The notes beneath the pieces are model-generated. The model did not search any database, was not told the origin of the DNA, and saw nothing but the letters and a program-made list of their open reading frames with translations. Of a stretch of 64,000 bases of DNA, positions 46,560-56,650 are shown piece after piece. Each line of letters begins with the position of its first letter. Positions within the stretch are counted from its first letter, which is position 1. The position numbers were made by a program, and so were the translations under genes. Source of the stretch: Usnea hakonensis (taxonomy: Eukaryota; Ascomycota; Lecanoromycetes; Lecanorales; Parmeliaceae); the NCBI GenBank assembly GCA_013423325.1, contig BLJB01000001.1, positions 124,001-188,000 on the forward strand, in the 5' to 3' direction.

Positions 46560-47636
46560 TCAGTAGCACTCTTCGGCGCTGGGACACGCTAGTCTATTGA
46601 GCTCCTCTAGATCAACACCATCAGGCGACGAATCCCCCACGTCAGTGGTCATTTGTTCTATGAACAGGATATGCCAAATGTATGACAAGATTCGGCCTGC
46701 AACACGGTCGTCGCGCGGTGCAACATTTCCACTACGAGAGTGGTCGTGGAGCTCACTGTCGCTACTCCCGTCGAGCAACCATTGTCGCAAAGCTACATAC
46801 TCGTCTCGGGAATGCTGCCATATGCGATGGCGTGCGACGACAAATTGCGCGCAGCACTGTGCTCGAATAGCTTCAGTGCGACCCAAAAGTACTCCCCCTC
46901 CATCTTTGGACGAAGCATACTCGTCGGCCACGGATTTCGAATTCACAGCAGACCCATCTCCGCCGAATAAAGTCGCGAGAGCGCGCGGTAGCGCTGCATC
47001 CGATACCGCGCGAGCGTTCCATGGCTCCAGTACAGCTCTAGTAGAAGTCTCCAGGCTGCCCTGCGGCGGCGCCGAAGAAGGCGAGCACGTGCTAGCGCTC
47101 CAGTCACAGCGTAAATTATGATACCCCGATGGTGCGAGCGCCGCAGATATATTCAGCGCCGCGAGTAGAGCGGCGTTGTCGTAATTGATCTCATCATTGT
47201 GCCAAGCCCAACGCGAGCCGTGCACGAATACTGCACCGGCCGATGGGATGTTTGAGTAATTGTCGATTAGGAATGTTAGATATGCCATCGCCTCGTGCCC
47301 ACGGTTTTTCGGGATTTGTAAGAGTGTGGAGTGTGTATCGATTGGCGCGTCGGCAGTGTACACGCATAGGTGGTATAAATTGGCCAGCGGATCGAGCCAG
47401 CCGGAGTCGCCATCAGCTGTGACTCGTGCCACAACTAGAGCTGGCTTCGAGCTATCGGCCAGGCCGGGACAGATACCGTGACTTTTGGGAAGCGTGGTAG
47501 AAGTAGTCTTGTAGCGGATCGTAGTCCATGCGAAGGTCTTGCCATTCGACTGCTCATGATTGAGATATATGATCAACAACAGAGCGGAAACGAAGAGGAC
47601 GATATTTACAAGACTTCTCCGCGTTCTGCGCCTCAT
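46560..47636 (-). CDS. DUF3431-type type II membrane protein, 358 aa
   Basis: Single exon with a start ATG at 47636. A basic N-terminus (MRRRTRRSL) precedes one signal-anchor helix (VNIVLFVSALLLIIYLN), so the protein is probably a type II Golgi or ER membrane protein with a lumenal domain. Conserved-looking blocks are PALVVARVTADGDSGWLDPL, HLCVYTADAP, IPKNRGHEAMAYLTFLIDNY with AVFVHGSRWAWHNDE, YHNLRCDWSASTC, CCAQFVVARHRIWQHSRDEY and YIWHILFIEQ. These match what I know of the fungal DUF3431 family, which resembles glycosyltransferase-like lumenal proteins but has no proven activity that I can cite. The GC-rich coding sequence contrasts with the neighbouring decayed region. Confidence 0.85.
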   Translation of the reverse strand: MRRRTRRSLVNIVLFVSALLLIIYLNHEQSNGKTFAWTTIRYKTTSTTLPKSHGICPGLADSSKPALVVARVTADGDSGWLDPLANLYHLCVYTADAPIDTHSTLLQIPKNRGHEAMAYLTFLIDNYSNIPSAGAVFVHGSRWAWHNDEINYDNAALLAALNISAALAPSGYHNLRCDWSASTCSPSSAPPQGSLETSTRAVLEPWNARAVSDAALPRALATLFGGDGSAVNSKSVADEYASSKDGGGVLLGRTEAIRAQCCAQFVVARHRIWQHSRDEYVALRQWLLDGSSDSELHDHSRSGNVAPRDDRVAGRILSYIWHILFIEQMTTDVGDSSPDGVDLEELNRLACPSAEECY

Positions 47637-48271
47637 TTTGGAACAGTCATCTTGTTTTGATCGAGGGATGTTGGTGAAGGATGTTGGAAATAATGAGGCT
47701 CAAGATTTTAGCAAATTATTAGGGCCTTATGCCCCACGGAGCCTTTCGGACTTCGGCAAATGGCGCCGGGTGCACGCTACGGTCTTTAGCATCCAAGCCT
47801 TAAATAGGTAAGTACGTACCTTAAGGTAAAAACACTTCTGGGTGCGGCCCGAGTCTTGACACCCTTATTGTCAAAGGTGTAAATAATGAGGTCTAACCCA
47901 ACATAATTGCTCAGGGTCTGGTCTAATTGCACGATCTGATAGCTAAGACAAATATAGCCAAATAATCTGTGGTATCGCTCTTGTAGACGTATGGTCAATG
48001 GTCAATGGCAATGGCAGGCTCTGTTGGAACCAATTCCTGGTCTCTTAGTCCCTTATTGGACTACCCGCAGTATGAGATATGCGAATGAGATGGTCAAAGG
48101 GAGTCCCGGGACTGTGTGAATCAACTAATTTGTACACCGCCCATCATTCTCCGCCCAGGTTACTAGTTGATTGCTTTGACGCTGCATCTTGAATCCGGGT
48201 AGATCATTATTCAAGCAAATCCCTGACTCTATGAGGCCAGCTAAGTCAACGGCACCAAGGCAATCGCTAGT
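47637..48271. other. Intergenic, nothing seen
   Basis: Upstream of the DUF3431 gene and downstream of the P450. A TAGGTAAGTACGTACCTTAAGG-type word cluster lies at 47808-47831. Confidence 0.5.
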
Positions 48272-50041
48272 CTAAATAAAGGCTTGTACCGGGCCTTTTC
48301 TTAGGCTCAGCTTCACGTCCACATCGTGCTGCTCTGTGACAAAATAGCTGGTGTATTGCCATTCCCTTTGAGGATCAGCAAGCTTTACCTATATTCGCGT
48401 CAGTAACAGCATTCAAACAAACTTGAAGAGCCACTAACATCAAAAAGACCGAACAGCGTTGGAACAAGCTTATAAATCTCCAACTGGGCGATTGATTTTC
48501 CCATGCATGACCTCATTCCATATCCAAACGATATATCGGCTTGCCTCATTCTCTTTACCCTTGCTTGAAAGTCACCGTGGGACTCTTCATCGCTCTTCAG
48601 CCACCTATCTGGATTGAAAGTTTGCGCATCCTTGCCGAACACTTCCTCATTCTGGTTAATGGTCCAGCCATTCATGCCCACTATCGTACCAGGCTTCAAA
48701 CTTCGGCCGTCTGGAAGTGTCAAGCCGGCAGGGGACACGACTCGTTCTAACAGGATCGAGGTTGGTGGATGGACTCTCAACGCCTCTTTGAAGATAGCGT
48801 CCAGATACACCAGGCTCTGCGCATCTTTCCAGCTGACAGGGAATGCTACCTTGGCGTTATCAATCTCCTCTTGCAGCCTTGCTTGCGTATGTAGATTCTT
48901 ACAGGTAGTAAACAATCGAGCGGAGAGTAATTGAGACAGTGTCCGAACCCGCCAGCATGATTGTCATGATGTATTCTACGACGGCATGGTCTGGGATCTG
49001 GTCTGGGTTCGCTTTCTTGACTTCCAAGATACGAGCCACGAAATCTTGACGCTCAGAGCCTATTGCCGCCCCTTCATCGATCATACGATCCCTAAATAGT
49101 GTTCTAGCGCGGGCCGAGAATGGGTTCCCACCTGCGGAAAACCAGCGGAGTAGAGGGTTCTTGCGAAGGAAATAATCCAAGGACGGCATCTAGCCAACCT
49201 TTATCTATCGTCGGCTCAACAAGCACCTTGAGCACACAGAGGATGAAATCACGATTGCGCAATACTTGAAGTTCCAAGCAAGATTCTTCATCATGTCATC
49301 CATGTCGCGTCCGTGCTTCAAGAAGCCAAACGAGTGACTGAAAGAAAGTTCGCTGATAACATCGAAGGCGACTTTGACTAGTAGTAAATTCTCACCCTCG
49401 AAGACGACTGTTGGGGTTACTTACAGCACTGAAGCCATCTGTCGATAGCGCAAGCTTTCTTTAGAGCGGGCTCGTCAGCAGACTTCCCGGCCAAAGCCTT
49501 GACGAATTCAACCATAATCGAGTCCACTAGTGGCTCAAACTGTGCAACAGTATCCATGGTAAAGATGTTGGCGATAGGCTTCCTCAACTGGGCATGAGCT
49601 TTCTTATCCGTGACTGTGAGAAGTGTCGGCACAAGCTTGCATTATAGTAATTCTGCATGACCTGGTGAATTAATCGCTCTTTTCCGACCATCATATCAGT
49701 TATGACTATTAGTTTGAGAGACACAGCTACACCATGGTATGAATGCTGATACTACCGACCTTGGGAAGATCTGCCTTGATGCCGTAAATGCTTTCAATGA
49801 TATTTGGGTCGCTAATGCTGACAATGTTGGGTCCAACCCGTACTATGTTACCATGCCTGTGATGAAGATCTTGTACGACACGCTCATAGTGACCTTTCCA
49901 GGTCTGTATCAAGCGCCACAAGTTTGAAAACTTAGCAAAGACAGGCCCCGGAATGTCTCGCAGTCCTGACGTGCAGAAACCTGAAGATATGTACGACAAA
50001 GTTAAGATAGCTACAGCACATAATATCAGCGAGATTTCCAT
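48272..50041 (-). pseudogene. Cytochrome P450 (pisatin-demethylase-like) with probable frameshift
   Basis: From MEISLILCAVAILTLSYIS (membrane anchor) exons give LRDIPGPVFAKFSNLWRL, HHRHGNIVRVGPNIVSISDP, SIYGIKADLPK, TDKKAHAQLRKPIANIF, FDVISELSFSHSFGFLKHG, RDMDDMMKNLAWNF, MPSLDYFLRKNPLLRW, the I-helix MLAGSDTVS, the K-helix FKEALRVHPP (ExxR), FNPDRWLK, the haem loop FGYGMRSCMGK, and after a 50-nt intron VKLADPQREWQYTSYFVTEQ ending at 48272. All catalytic landmarks are present. At 48901 the frame breaks: TLRSIVYYL is followed by CKNLHTQARLQEEID only after a shift of one base, with no intron that could bridge it. A second possible shift lies near 49630 before PTLLTVTD, but an alternative acceptor could explain that one. 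A sequencing error is possible; otherwise it is a recent pseudogene. Confidence 0.65.
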
Positions 50042-50074
50042 GGTTGAAGCTTTTCTGATGCTGTAGAATATCAT

Positions 50075-51058
50075 GGAGAGACTGTCACCGTCCAGCCGCC
50101 CCTGTTGAAGGTATCCTCGCTATAGCCTCACCTTGGGGCCTCAGGAGTTCTGATTTAGAGTTCAGAGCCCATTGCATTGACCGGTCTCATTCCGTTCGAC
50201 GTCATCATTGCCACCTTTCGTAGAGCAATGACAAAAGCAGAGTCTCAGCCAACTCACGGCTTACGGCACGGGAAGTATTGGTACTCGACGATCAAAATCA
50301 TTTCCCAGTGTTGTGGTCAGCAAAAAGTAATTGTATCGACTGCGCGCATTTCACTCGAGTCAGTCGGAGTCAGATTGGGCTGGAGGTATTTCGAGTCAAT
50401 CCTGCATTTTGCTGGAAAGGTGTTAAATTGACGCCCAATCCAACAATGTGCGCATCGAAGGAACAAAAGTGTGGCAGCCTTGACATAATTACTGTGATAA
50501 GCAGGAAGGAAGACCTTCAAAGTCCAGGAATTGAGATTTCGTGAGAGCAAAGAGTGGCGTCCTCCTAAATGAAATGGTTGGACAAACCTAACGATCACGA
50601 GGGCGGGGACATGAGATGATGAGCGCCCACCAAACAAGGTTTTTTTCTTGCACGATGTCGCATTAAAATGTTGGGCTCTTAGAGTGTCTAGATGGCGATG
50701 AGACCCTATTGGAAGGTGGGTAACGAATGATTGTAGGTCTGACCACTGCGCCATGCGAGCCGGGTGGAAGCTGCGGGTACAAGCATGTTACACGAGCGAC
50801 ATCAAAACCCTTTAGGCAGGCGGTTCGCAATCTCGGGGATAAATCGGATGGTTCTCTTGCTCAATTTGGCAAAGCTGATGCATGCAGGCATACCAAGGCT
50901 GTGGTTACTGGTGCTGCTTGAACGTCGAAAATGGCACATTCGTTCACCTGTGAGCCGGTGAAGGTGATCTACGTCCAGACTACTCGATATGAAACGCCTC
51001 CCGAGCAATGAAACGTGCGCGATTTAAATTACATTCTGGCCAAAGGCTTTCATCTGCA
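50075..51058. other. Intergenic between P450 and methyltransferase
   Basis: The spacer between two minus-strand genes probably includes the P450 promoter. No supported ORF was found. Confidence 0.5.
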
Positions 51059-52144
51059 TTACGTTGGTTTCCTGCCTACGGTGAATTCGGGGATGAAATG
51101 CATCGCTGCGCCTGCCTTCGCTTCCTCGGCCGCGTCCTGGATTCGTCTTCGATGTGCCGGCCCACTCGTTTGGGGACCGCTATTGTCCATTGCGACCAAA
51201 CTGTATTCCTCTCCGACCATGAACTGCATTTGAGTGAAGAAGTCTCGGACTTCGGAAGTTAACGGGTAGCGATTGTAGGAAACATCTCGAAACCCTTGCT
51301 CCGCGAACAAGTCCCCCAGCTTTGGGGGCCAGCTATAGAACGGATATTAATTGTTGGCAATCAACTTGGTGATTGGCTGAATTGTTGAAAGGCAAGCTTA
51401 CCCATATGTTACGGCGTTCCTCGCGTGTTCAACCAAGTATTGAATCGAGCTCGTCTTCAATCCTGGCTTGATAGACTTCACGGTTATGGTCGCGAGATTG
51501 TGTTCAGACCACTGGAGATAGCCACCCGGTTCTGTCCGTCAAGAGTGGAAGTTGTCAGTGTGGTGAGACGCCATAGACTCTATGCAAAATAATGATTACC
51601 CACTCAACATGTCCATTAAATTTTTCAAGATAGGTAGCGGATCATCGTTTTTGACAACAGTGAGGAACAAACGAACGTGGACAATGTCGTATTTGCCCTT
51701 AAGCTCTTCTGGAATCTCTTTATGTATATCCAAAGTTTCAAGTGACAGGTTGGCTGGAAGCCATTCTTTGGGAGGGTACTGGTCGGCAGAAACGTCGAAG
51801 CCGTCAAAGCAGGACAATGGCAGTTGACGGTTGAGATCTATAAGCCATATCCTGGAAAGAGTAGGTCAAATACGGTATGCTGGTGTAGTTTAGATGTCCA
51901 TACCCTGTGCCAGTGCCGACATCAGCTATCTTGAAGTCTTTGCTATTTTGCACCGGTATATCTGGATGGATGTTATAGCCAACTGCATCTTTCCAAAGGT
52001 AGTGTTGGAGGTTTAATCTCGGGATGCGTTAGCATAGAAAATATAGTCGAGAAAGGTCTCCATTATTTACCTTGTAGATGATGAAAAGCTTCGTCCGAGA
52101 CAGTATCCATCAATATCGTAAGATGTCCGTGGGGCCGACGACAT
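51059..52144 (-). CDS. LaeA/UMTA-like class I SAM methyltransferase, 279 aa
   Basis: Five exons (52144-52071, 52017-51904, 51851-51604, 51531-51402, 51332-51059) with canonical GT-AG introns give 840 nt, in frame throughout. Blocks in order are GYCLGRSFSSSTR, LNLQHYLWKDAVGYNIHPDI, the SAM-binding motif I IADVGTGTG (intron in the last Gly, then WLIDL), FDGFDVSADQYPPKEWLPA, KYDIVHVRLFLTVVKNDDPL, the KPGGYLQWSE strand, WPPKLGDLFAEQGFRDVSYN, and a C-terminal helix region with FFTQMQFMVGEEY. This is the methyltransferase_23-type family that includes UMTA and secondary-metabolite O-methyltransferases. It is relatively short at the N-terminus. It lies between the P450 and an MBOAT on the same strand, which suggests a small biosynthetic cluster. 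A decayed paralogue is at 24549-25546. Confidence 0.85.
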
Positions 52145-52601
52145 TGTAGGCCGTAAGTCAAGGAGAGAGATGGCATAAGGATGGTGTCAATCTTGAGGTA
52201 AGAAATTGAAATAACGCTTGACGAACGCTGTCTTATAGCTCGCGCGTGCCCAGCGCTTCCGTAGAGTCACGTTTGTGGGTCCATCGAAGATAGCCTACGA
52301 AGCCCCGCTGTGACTTTCATCCCATTTAATTCGAACACTAGTGGAAGCATAGTGATGTCAGGAGCCTTGGGAGCCACTTCCATACTCTGTCGGCAATTCC
52401 CGATCTCCAACAGAGGAGTCTCACATTCGACAATTATCCCATAGCATTCGGCGCTAAGATTGAGGGTGTCCGAAAAATCAAATTGCCAGCATCGCCAGGA
52501 TTGCTCATTCCTCAGGTCATTTAATGTACTTACTTAATAGAACCGGATCTGCCAGCTCCTCAAGTGTACATGGAAGACTGAATCGTCTCGATGAGTGGCT
52601 A
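52145..52601 (-). other. Possible eroded 3' part of the MBOAT gene
   Basis: Minus-strand sequence down to about 52187 can be read as TNVTLRKRWARASYKTAFV then KRYFNF, which loosely resembles the RxFWGRxWHQ region of wax-synthase-like acyltransferases but lacks the His-Gln pair. The match is weak and the connection to the upstream exon is not continuous. Confidence 0.25.
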
Positions 52602-53333
52602 CTACTTCTCGGTCTCTGAATTGTATAGTTCGTACCGAATTTTGTTTGAGTTCATTGGCGCGTCTTGTCCCTGTCGCATTAAGCTCATCACATCAAAGAT
52701 AAGAACGCTAAGCAGAAATTCTAGCTCCATCCAATAAAGGAACTGCGTCTTTGTAGGTACGAGTACCATCTTAGGGCGGTCAGGAAAAAAGGATGGAACA
52801 TGGTTGACCTGCCACAGGGTACGTGTCGAGCGAGCACGAAATGCCTCCTCCCATCCAAACCTCAACCGTGAGGAGAGTGTACTTAATAAATAGTTGCCTT
52901 CCGGCTGGGAAGCGCGACTGAGTGTTCGTAGAGGCTTCTGGCCGCCAAGAGCGGAGGTTGGTCCTTGAGCCTCATATGACCACCGGCTTAGCATCACCGA
53001 GTCAAGATACTACATTAGCATATTCGTGGTACTCCCTACAAAGATGCTCATATGTAGTACGTTGATGTTTCTGTCTCCAACACGGATGGCATGCATCGAT
53101 AGCTGTACGCAGCCGATCATTGGGATCAGCCCGAGGGTACGAAGGGGCGGCCCTAGGGATGTAAAGCCCAGGGCCAGAACTATCGTGCCTATGGAAAGTG
53201 CGGAGGCGGTCGGAGGGTAGGACAGAATGGCCTCCAGTTCATTATCCGATGGAGAAACGTAATGTTGTCTGAGAGGGAAGCACCCGCGTGCTTGGGTCTG
53301 GGAAGCGATAGGGCGGAGCTTTCTCAGCCCCAA
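52602..53333 (-). pseudogene. Wax-synthase-like MBOAT acyltransferase fragment with in-frame TAG
   Basis: One frame runs from about 53333 (no ATG; the first codon usable there is TTG) through hydrophobic ALSIGTIVLALGFTSLG and GLIPMIGCVQLSMHAIRVGD to NMLM. A TAG follows at 53010-53012, and the frame directly continues as YLDSVMLSRWSYEAQGPTS, RLRFGWEEAFRARSTRTLWQ with VNHVPSFF, and FLYWMELEFLLSVLIFDVMS. The LSRWSYEAQGP and RLRFGWxxAxxxRxxxTxWxV patterns are those of the fungal MBOAT_2 (wax synthase domain) proteins that acylate metabolites. Because QYLD is expected at the stop, CAG to TAG explains it. Neither a proper start nor the catalytic His region is clear, so the gene looks broken at both ends. 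Confidence 0.55.
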
Positions 53334-54343
53334 AGATACCTGAAGGCTAGAGTAGGTACCTACCCGTAGGTGCGGGGACCACCTCAGCCCTCTTAGGTTA
53401 AGCTCTAACTTTTAGGTACGAAGCCTTTACGATCTACAAAATCGTCAGCTTACTTACAAGTGGACTGAGTAAGTCTTCCTCATCCTACATATCTCTTTTG
53501 AGAGCTGACATCTCTGGACGGAGTTGCGGCAAAAGACTTCTTGCTTATCAGCCGTTGCACCGACTCTATGTACAAGCATTAATGGTACCGTATCAAGGTG
53601 GTTCTTGTTGCCCCGTGAGTTTGAGGACGCGTTCAGCAAGGATCTGCACGCGAAGCACTCTGACATTTGGCCTGCATATGTCCTATGACGTAGGGATCGC
53701 CCAGCCTTGTCAGCTTGTCTGCATGAAACAGGCGTGCATTCGCACCTCTGCTGTCATCATTTTGTAGTGGGGCTGAATGTTCAAGCTGTGCCTGATATCC
53801 ACTGAAGTGTTGCAACCCTATTCATCATCCTGTTATACTTACCTAAATTTGCCTTTCTTGCAGACCTCATTAAAACCTTTGCGCCGAGGTGGGTCGATAG
53901 ATTCTTATGCGTCTGCTACGCTCAAGGCATTGCTCTCTGTGGAGGCGCTCCCCAAACATATTGATCTTCAGATGTGCCGTTGGCCAAGTCCGTTGTAGCG
54001 CTGACCGGATGCATATGCATAAGCATCATAAGCATTGGGCATAAGCGTCCGGTCAGCGTTACAGTGCATACATGCGAACATTCCATTTGAAACCAAAGTT
54101 CAACATGATTTGTAAAGTCCACCGAGGTTGTACACGAGATCATCTGCGCTCGCAGTTGCTTACTACTAATCTCTCGCTCGGCCTGCCTTTATCCATCATA
54201 TAAGCATTCAATTTTTAGGACTCTTTTTCTTTTATACCCACCCTTTCCAGTCGTCAGATCCTCAGTGAGAAAAAGTGTCTTCTAACTCTTTACAGCCAGT
54301 ATCTGTACTCCGACTTGTGTGGATATTACTGCGAATAGCAATC
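53334..54343. other. Divergent intergenic region
   Basis: Between the MBOAT relic and the third PTH11-like gene. It contains the inverted-repeat element at 53994-54063 and GGTACCTACC words near 53355-53370. No gene was seen. Confidence 0.5.
53994..54063. repeat. 70-bp foldback with 16-bp terminal inverted repeats
   Basis: The left arm TGTAGCGCTGACCGGA (53994-54009) pairs with the right arm TCCGGTCAGCGTTACA (54048-54063) at 15 of 16 positions. The 38-nt interior contains repeated GCATAA/GCAT words. It resembles a tiny MITE or foldback remnant. No flanking target-site duplication is obvious. Confidence 0.7.
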
Positions 54344-55965
54344 ATGTCCTCTATCTTAACACAGCTAACTCCAGAGCAATTATCGAGTACTCCGAACACA
54401 CCGCCACCCAATGGTGTCCAACCGAACTTCGGAGACGCAGAAAATAATAACACACCTATGTATGCGTTGTGTTCGCTCTTCCTCGCAATCATGCTCTGTT
54501 TCTTTATAAACCGGATATACACAAAGTCTTGCATAGTGCAGAAATATTCATGGGATGATAGTAAGCCGCGGCTTCGCTGGGCGATTAGTGGATTGAGCTG
54601 GACTAGGCTGACCATTCTATTAGTAACAATTACAATTGCCGTCGTGAGTTTATGGAAACAATAGTCATGAAATAACAACAACAGCTCAATCGCTTATCTT
54701 CCGCTTTCGGACGATAGCTAGGCTCGATACTCATGTTTGTTGCTAGTATTTGGGGTAAAGCGGATGATCTATACGTAGACTTCATTGGCTTACTGATTAT
54801 AGGTGCAAGGCGAGGTCGATTGGGTAACCACGCTTGGGATATCAACCTAGAGCAAACCTTCAGCAAAGACTTCTTGATAGTAAGAATCCGGTAGTAACGA
54901 ACAGAAACGTTGCTGATGAAGGAACGTCTTATAGCCTATATGGATCATGGGCTGGTGCCCCTCAGTTGTCTATCTTTTTCTCAAAGATTCGTTCTTCATT
55001 ATGTATCTCTACATTTTCAACCCACTACGATGGATGAGGATCTGTGCTTACACGGCTACCGCAATCACCACTACATTCTATATCTCTACAAGCGTGGCAG
55101 CCTTTATTCTAGCCACACCTCGTCGTGGAGAGACCTGGTCTGAACATCTAACAACAAAAGATGAGAGACGTTCGGTAACTCTTCCAGTTCCAGTATCAAG
55201 TTTCGGCGTCGTAGTCGACCTGGTTATACTACTTCTCCCCATTATCGCAGTTATGCCGCTACAATTACCTACACGACGTAAAATTGGAGTGGTCTGCGTC
55301 TTCATGACAGGGTTATTGTAAGGAGTTGATCAAATTATCGAATGGATTCCCTACTGATTTTTGCAGAGCTTGCGTATTCTCAATGCTAAACATTCATTTC
55401 CGATTGAAGTTGCAAGACGGTTTAAACGACACTACCTGGAATAACACGGCCGCAACTATCGTTACGTATGCGCTGATTATCTACTTCCTATTCTCCGGTC
55501 CTAGCTAACAATTTCGAAAGACTTCTCGAGATTTTCGTTGGAATCATATGTGCTTGTACTCCAGCCGCTGCGAGATCTTACAACCATCACCTCAAGAGTC
55601 TCTCGGCGCTGAAAAAGATCTTCATTTTTCAGCTATCAAGGGTCCGATTAAGCACGAAGCGATCTAACGCATCCCTTCTTTCTCGAGAAGGAGATCATCA
55701 GCCAGGAAAATACTCGAAAACTGATATCCACCAAGGTCCGGGACGCATAGGAAAGGCTCAAAGCAAGAATATTCATACTTTCATAAACAAGGGTATACAT
55801 AAGGGCAAACAGCGTGACCTGGAGAGTGACGGAATCCACCTGACATTCGAGATGCACGATCAAGTCTCACAAGCGCGTCTCCCGGGTCATAAGGCAGCTA
55901 CGTCGCTGGAACAAGTGGACCCGAACTATGATGGTCTCATGATTGAGCACTCACCATCAAAGTGA
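54344..55965 (+). CDS. PTH11-like/SAT4 rhodopsin-fold membrane protein with long tail
   Basis: Start ATG at 54344 (MSSILTQLTPEQL). TM1 is MYALCSLFLAIMLCFFINRI followed by the YSWDD motif at the first splice site. Several small exons follow: LGSILMFVASIWG, GNHAWDINLEQTFSKDFLI, SVVYLFLKDSFFIMYLYIF, NPLRWMRICAYTATAITTTF, ILATPRRGETW, VVVDLVILLLPIIAVMPLQL, RKIGVVCVFMTGLL, DTTWNNTAATIVT, then LLEIFVGIICACTPAAARSY. A hydrophilic tail of about 120 residues ends in EHSPSK at 55965. The order fits the SAT4 family and the introns (gtaagg, gtatgc donors; CTAAC branch at the last one) restore frame. I saw no clear lesion, although exon 2-4 boundaries are uncertain. The tail and 3' flank are duplicated in inverted orientation at 45297-45697. 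Confidence 0.7.
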
Positions 55966-56144
55966 ACAGAATCGGCGAGCCTGGATGGCCCTTGGTCCAT
56001 GAGGACTCAAGAACGGTCTCCGTTGGGAAGTTCATGTGAACTCTAGATTGTACCTGACTCTGATCTCCAGGCATGTGTAGTCACGGTATCTGGGTCGCAG
56101 CACGAAAGATACATCTGAGTTATAGGTGTTCGACGCTGATGACA
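55719..56144 (+). repeat. Inverted duplicate (copy 2), tail of third PTH11-like gene plus 3' flank
   Basis: It matches 45697-45297 on the minus strand as described for copy 1. The first 247 bp are coding (tail of the PTH11-like protein) and the remaining 180 bp lie downstream of its stop codon. The similarity ends near the GATGACA at about 56144. Confidence 0.8.
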
Positions 56145-56650
56145 GATGGAAGCTATGTAGGCGAGGAACAGGTTCATGAATTAGGCAAAGCAAATTCAAG
56201 TTCCTCAAGTGCGGATTTTAGGCCTGTCTGAAAATGGTGATGATGATGATGGATCAAATGAGCCTCGAAAATAGTCTAAATGCTAACGCCGCGGAGCATA
56301 CCCAGCCAGAGAGACAGCAGAATACTTCTTCCTTGGTGAGTTTGTAAGGTTGATGATTCTATAACAAGAATTTGATTGCGTGGCACATTTGACTCACGTT
56401 TGACTCAAACGTGCCTTACTGGTTGGCCAGACTACAACAAAGAATTTCACAAGTGGTGCTTACTCAGCGGATGCATGGCCGTCTTACCAAGAAAGTGCCA
56501 AGCCTTTCAAAATCGATAACCCCTCCAAACGCCTCGAACATACTATCGAGTTGCCTACAACTCGTACTCGGTTGCCCAAGCCCACAGTACCACCACTCCG
56601 ACATTTGCGCTTCCTCTCAAATTTTCTGATACGACTGCAATAAATTCCCA
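56145..56650. promoter_or_regulatory. Upstream region of the Hel2-like gene
   Basis: Roughly 500 bp of non-coding sequence marking the change from accessory to conserved gene content. It should contain the Hel2-like promoter and 5' UTR. No named site can be supported. Confidence 0.3.

Noticed and set aside
46597..47121. 174-codon plus-strand ORF opposite the DUF3431 gene
   Set aside because: Antisense shadow; the minus frame has a signal anchor and conserved blocks.
54944..55030. Apparent frameshift in the third PTH11-like gene near SWAGAPQLSIFF
   Set aside because: The alternative frame SVVYLFLKDSFFIMYLYIF is continuous with the following exon and fits the family, so no lesion is needed.
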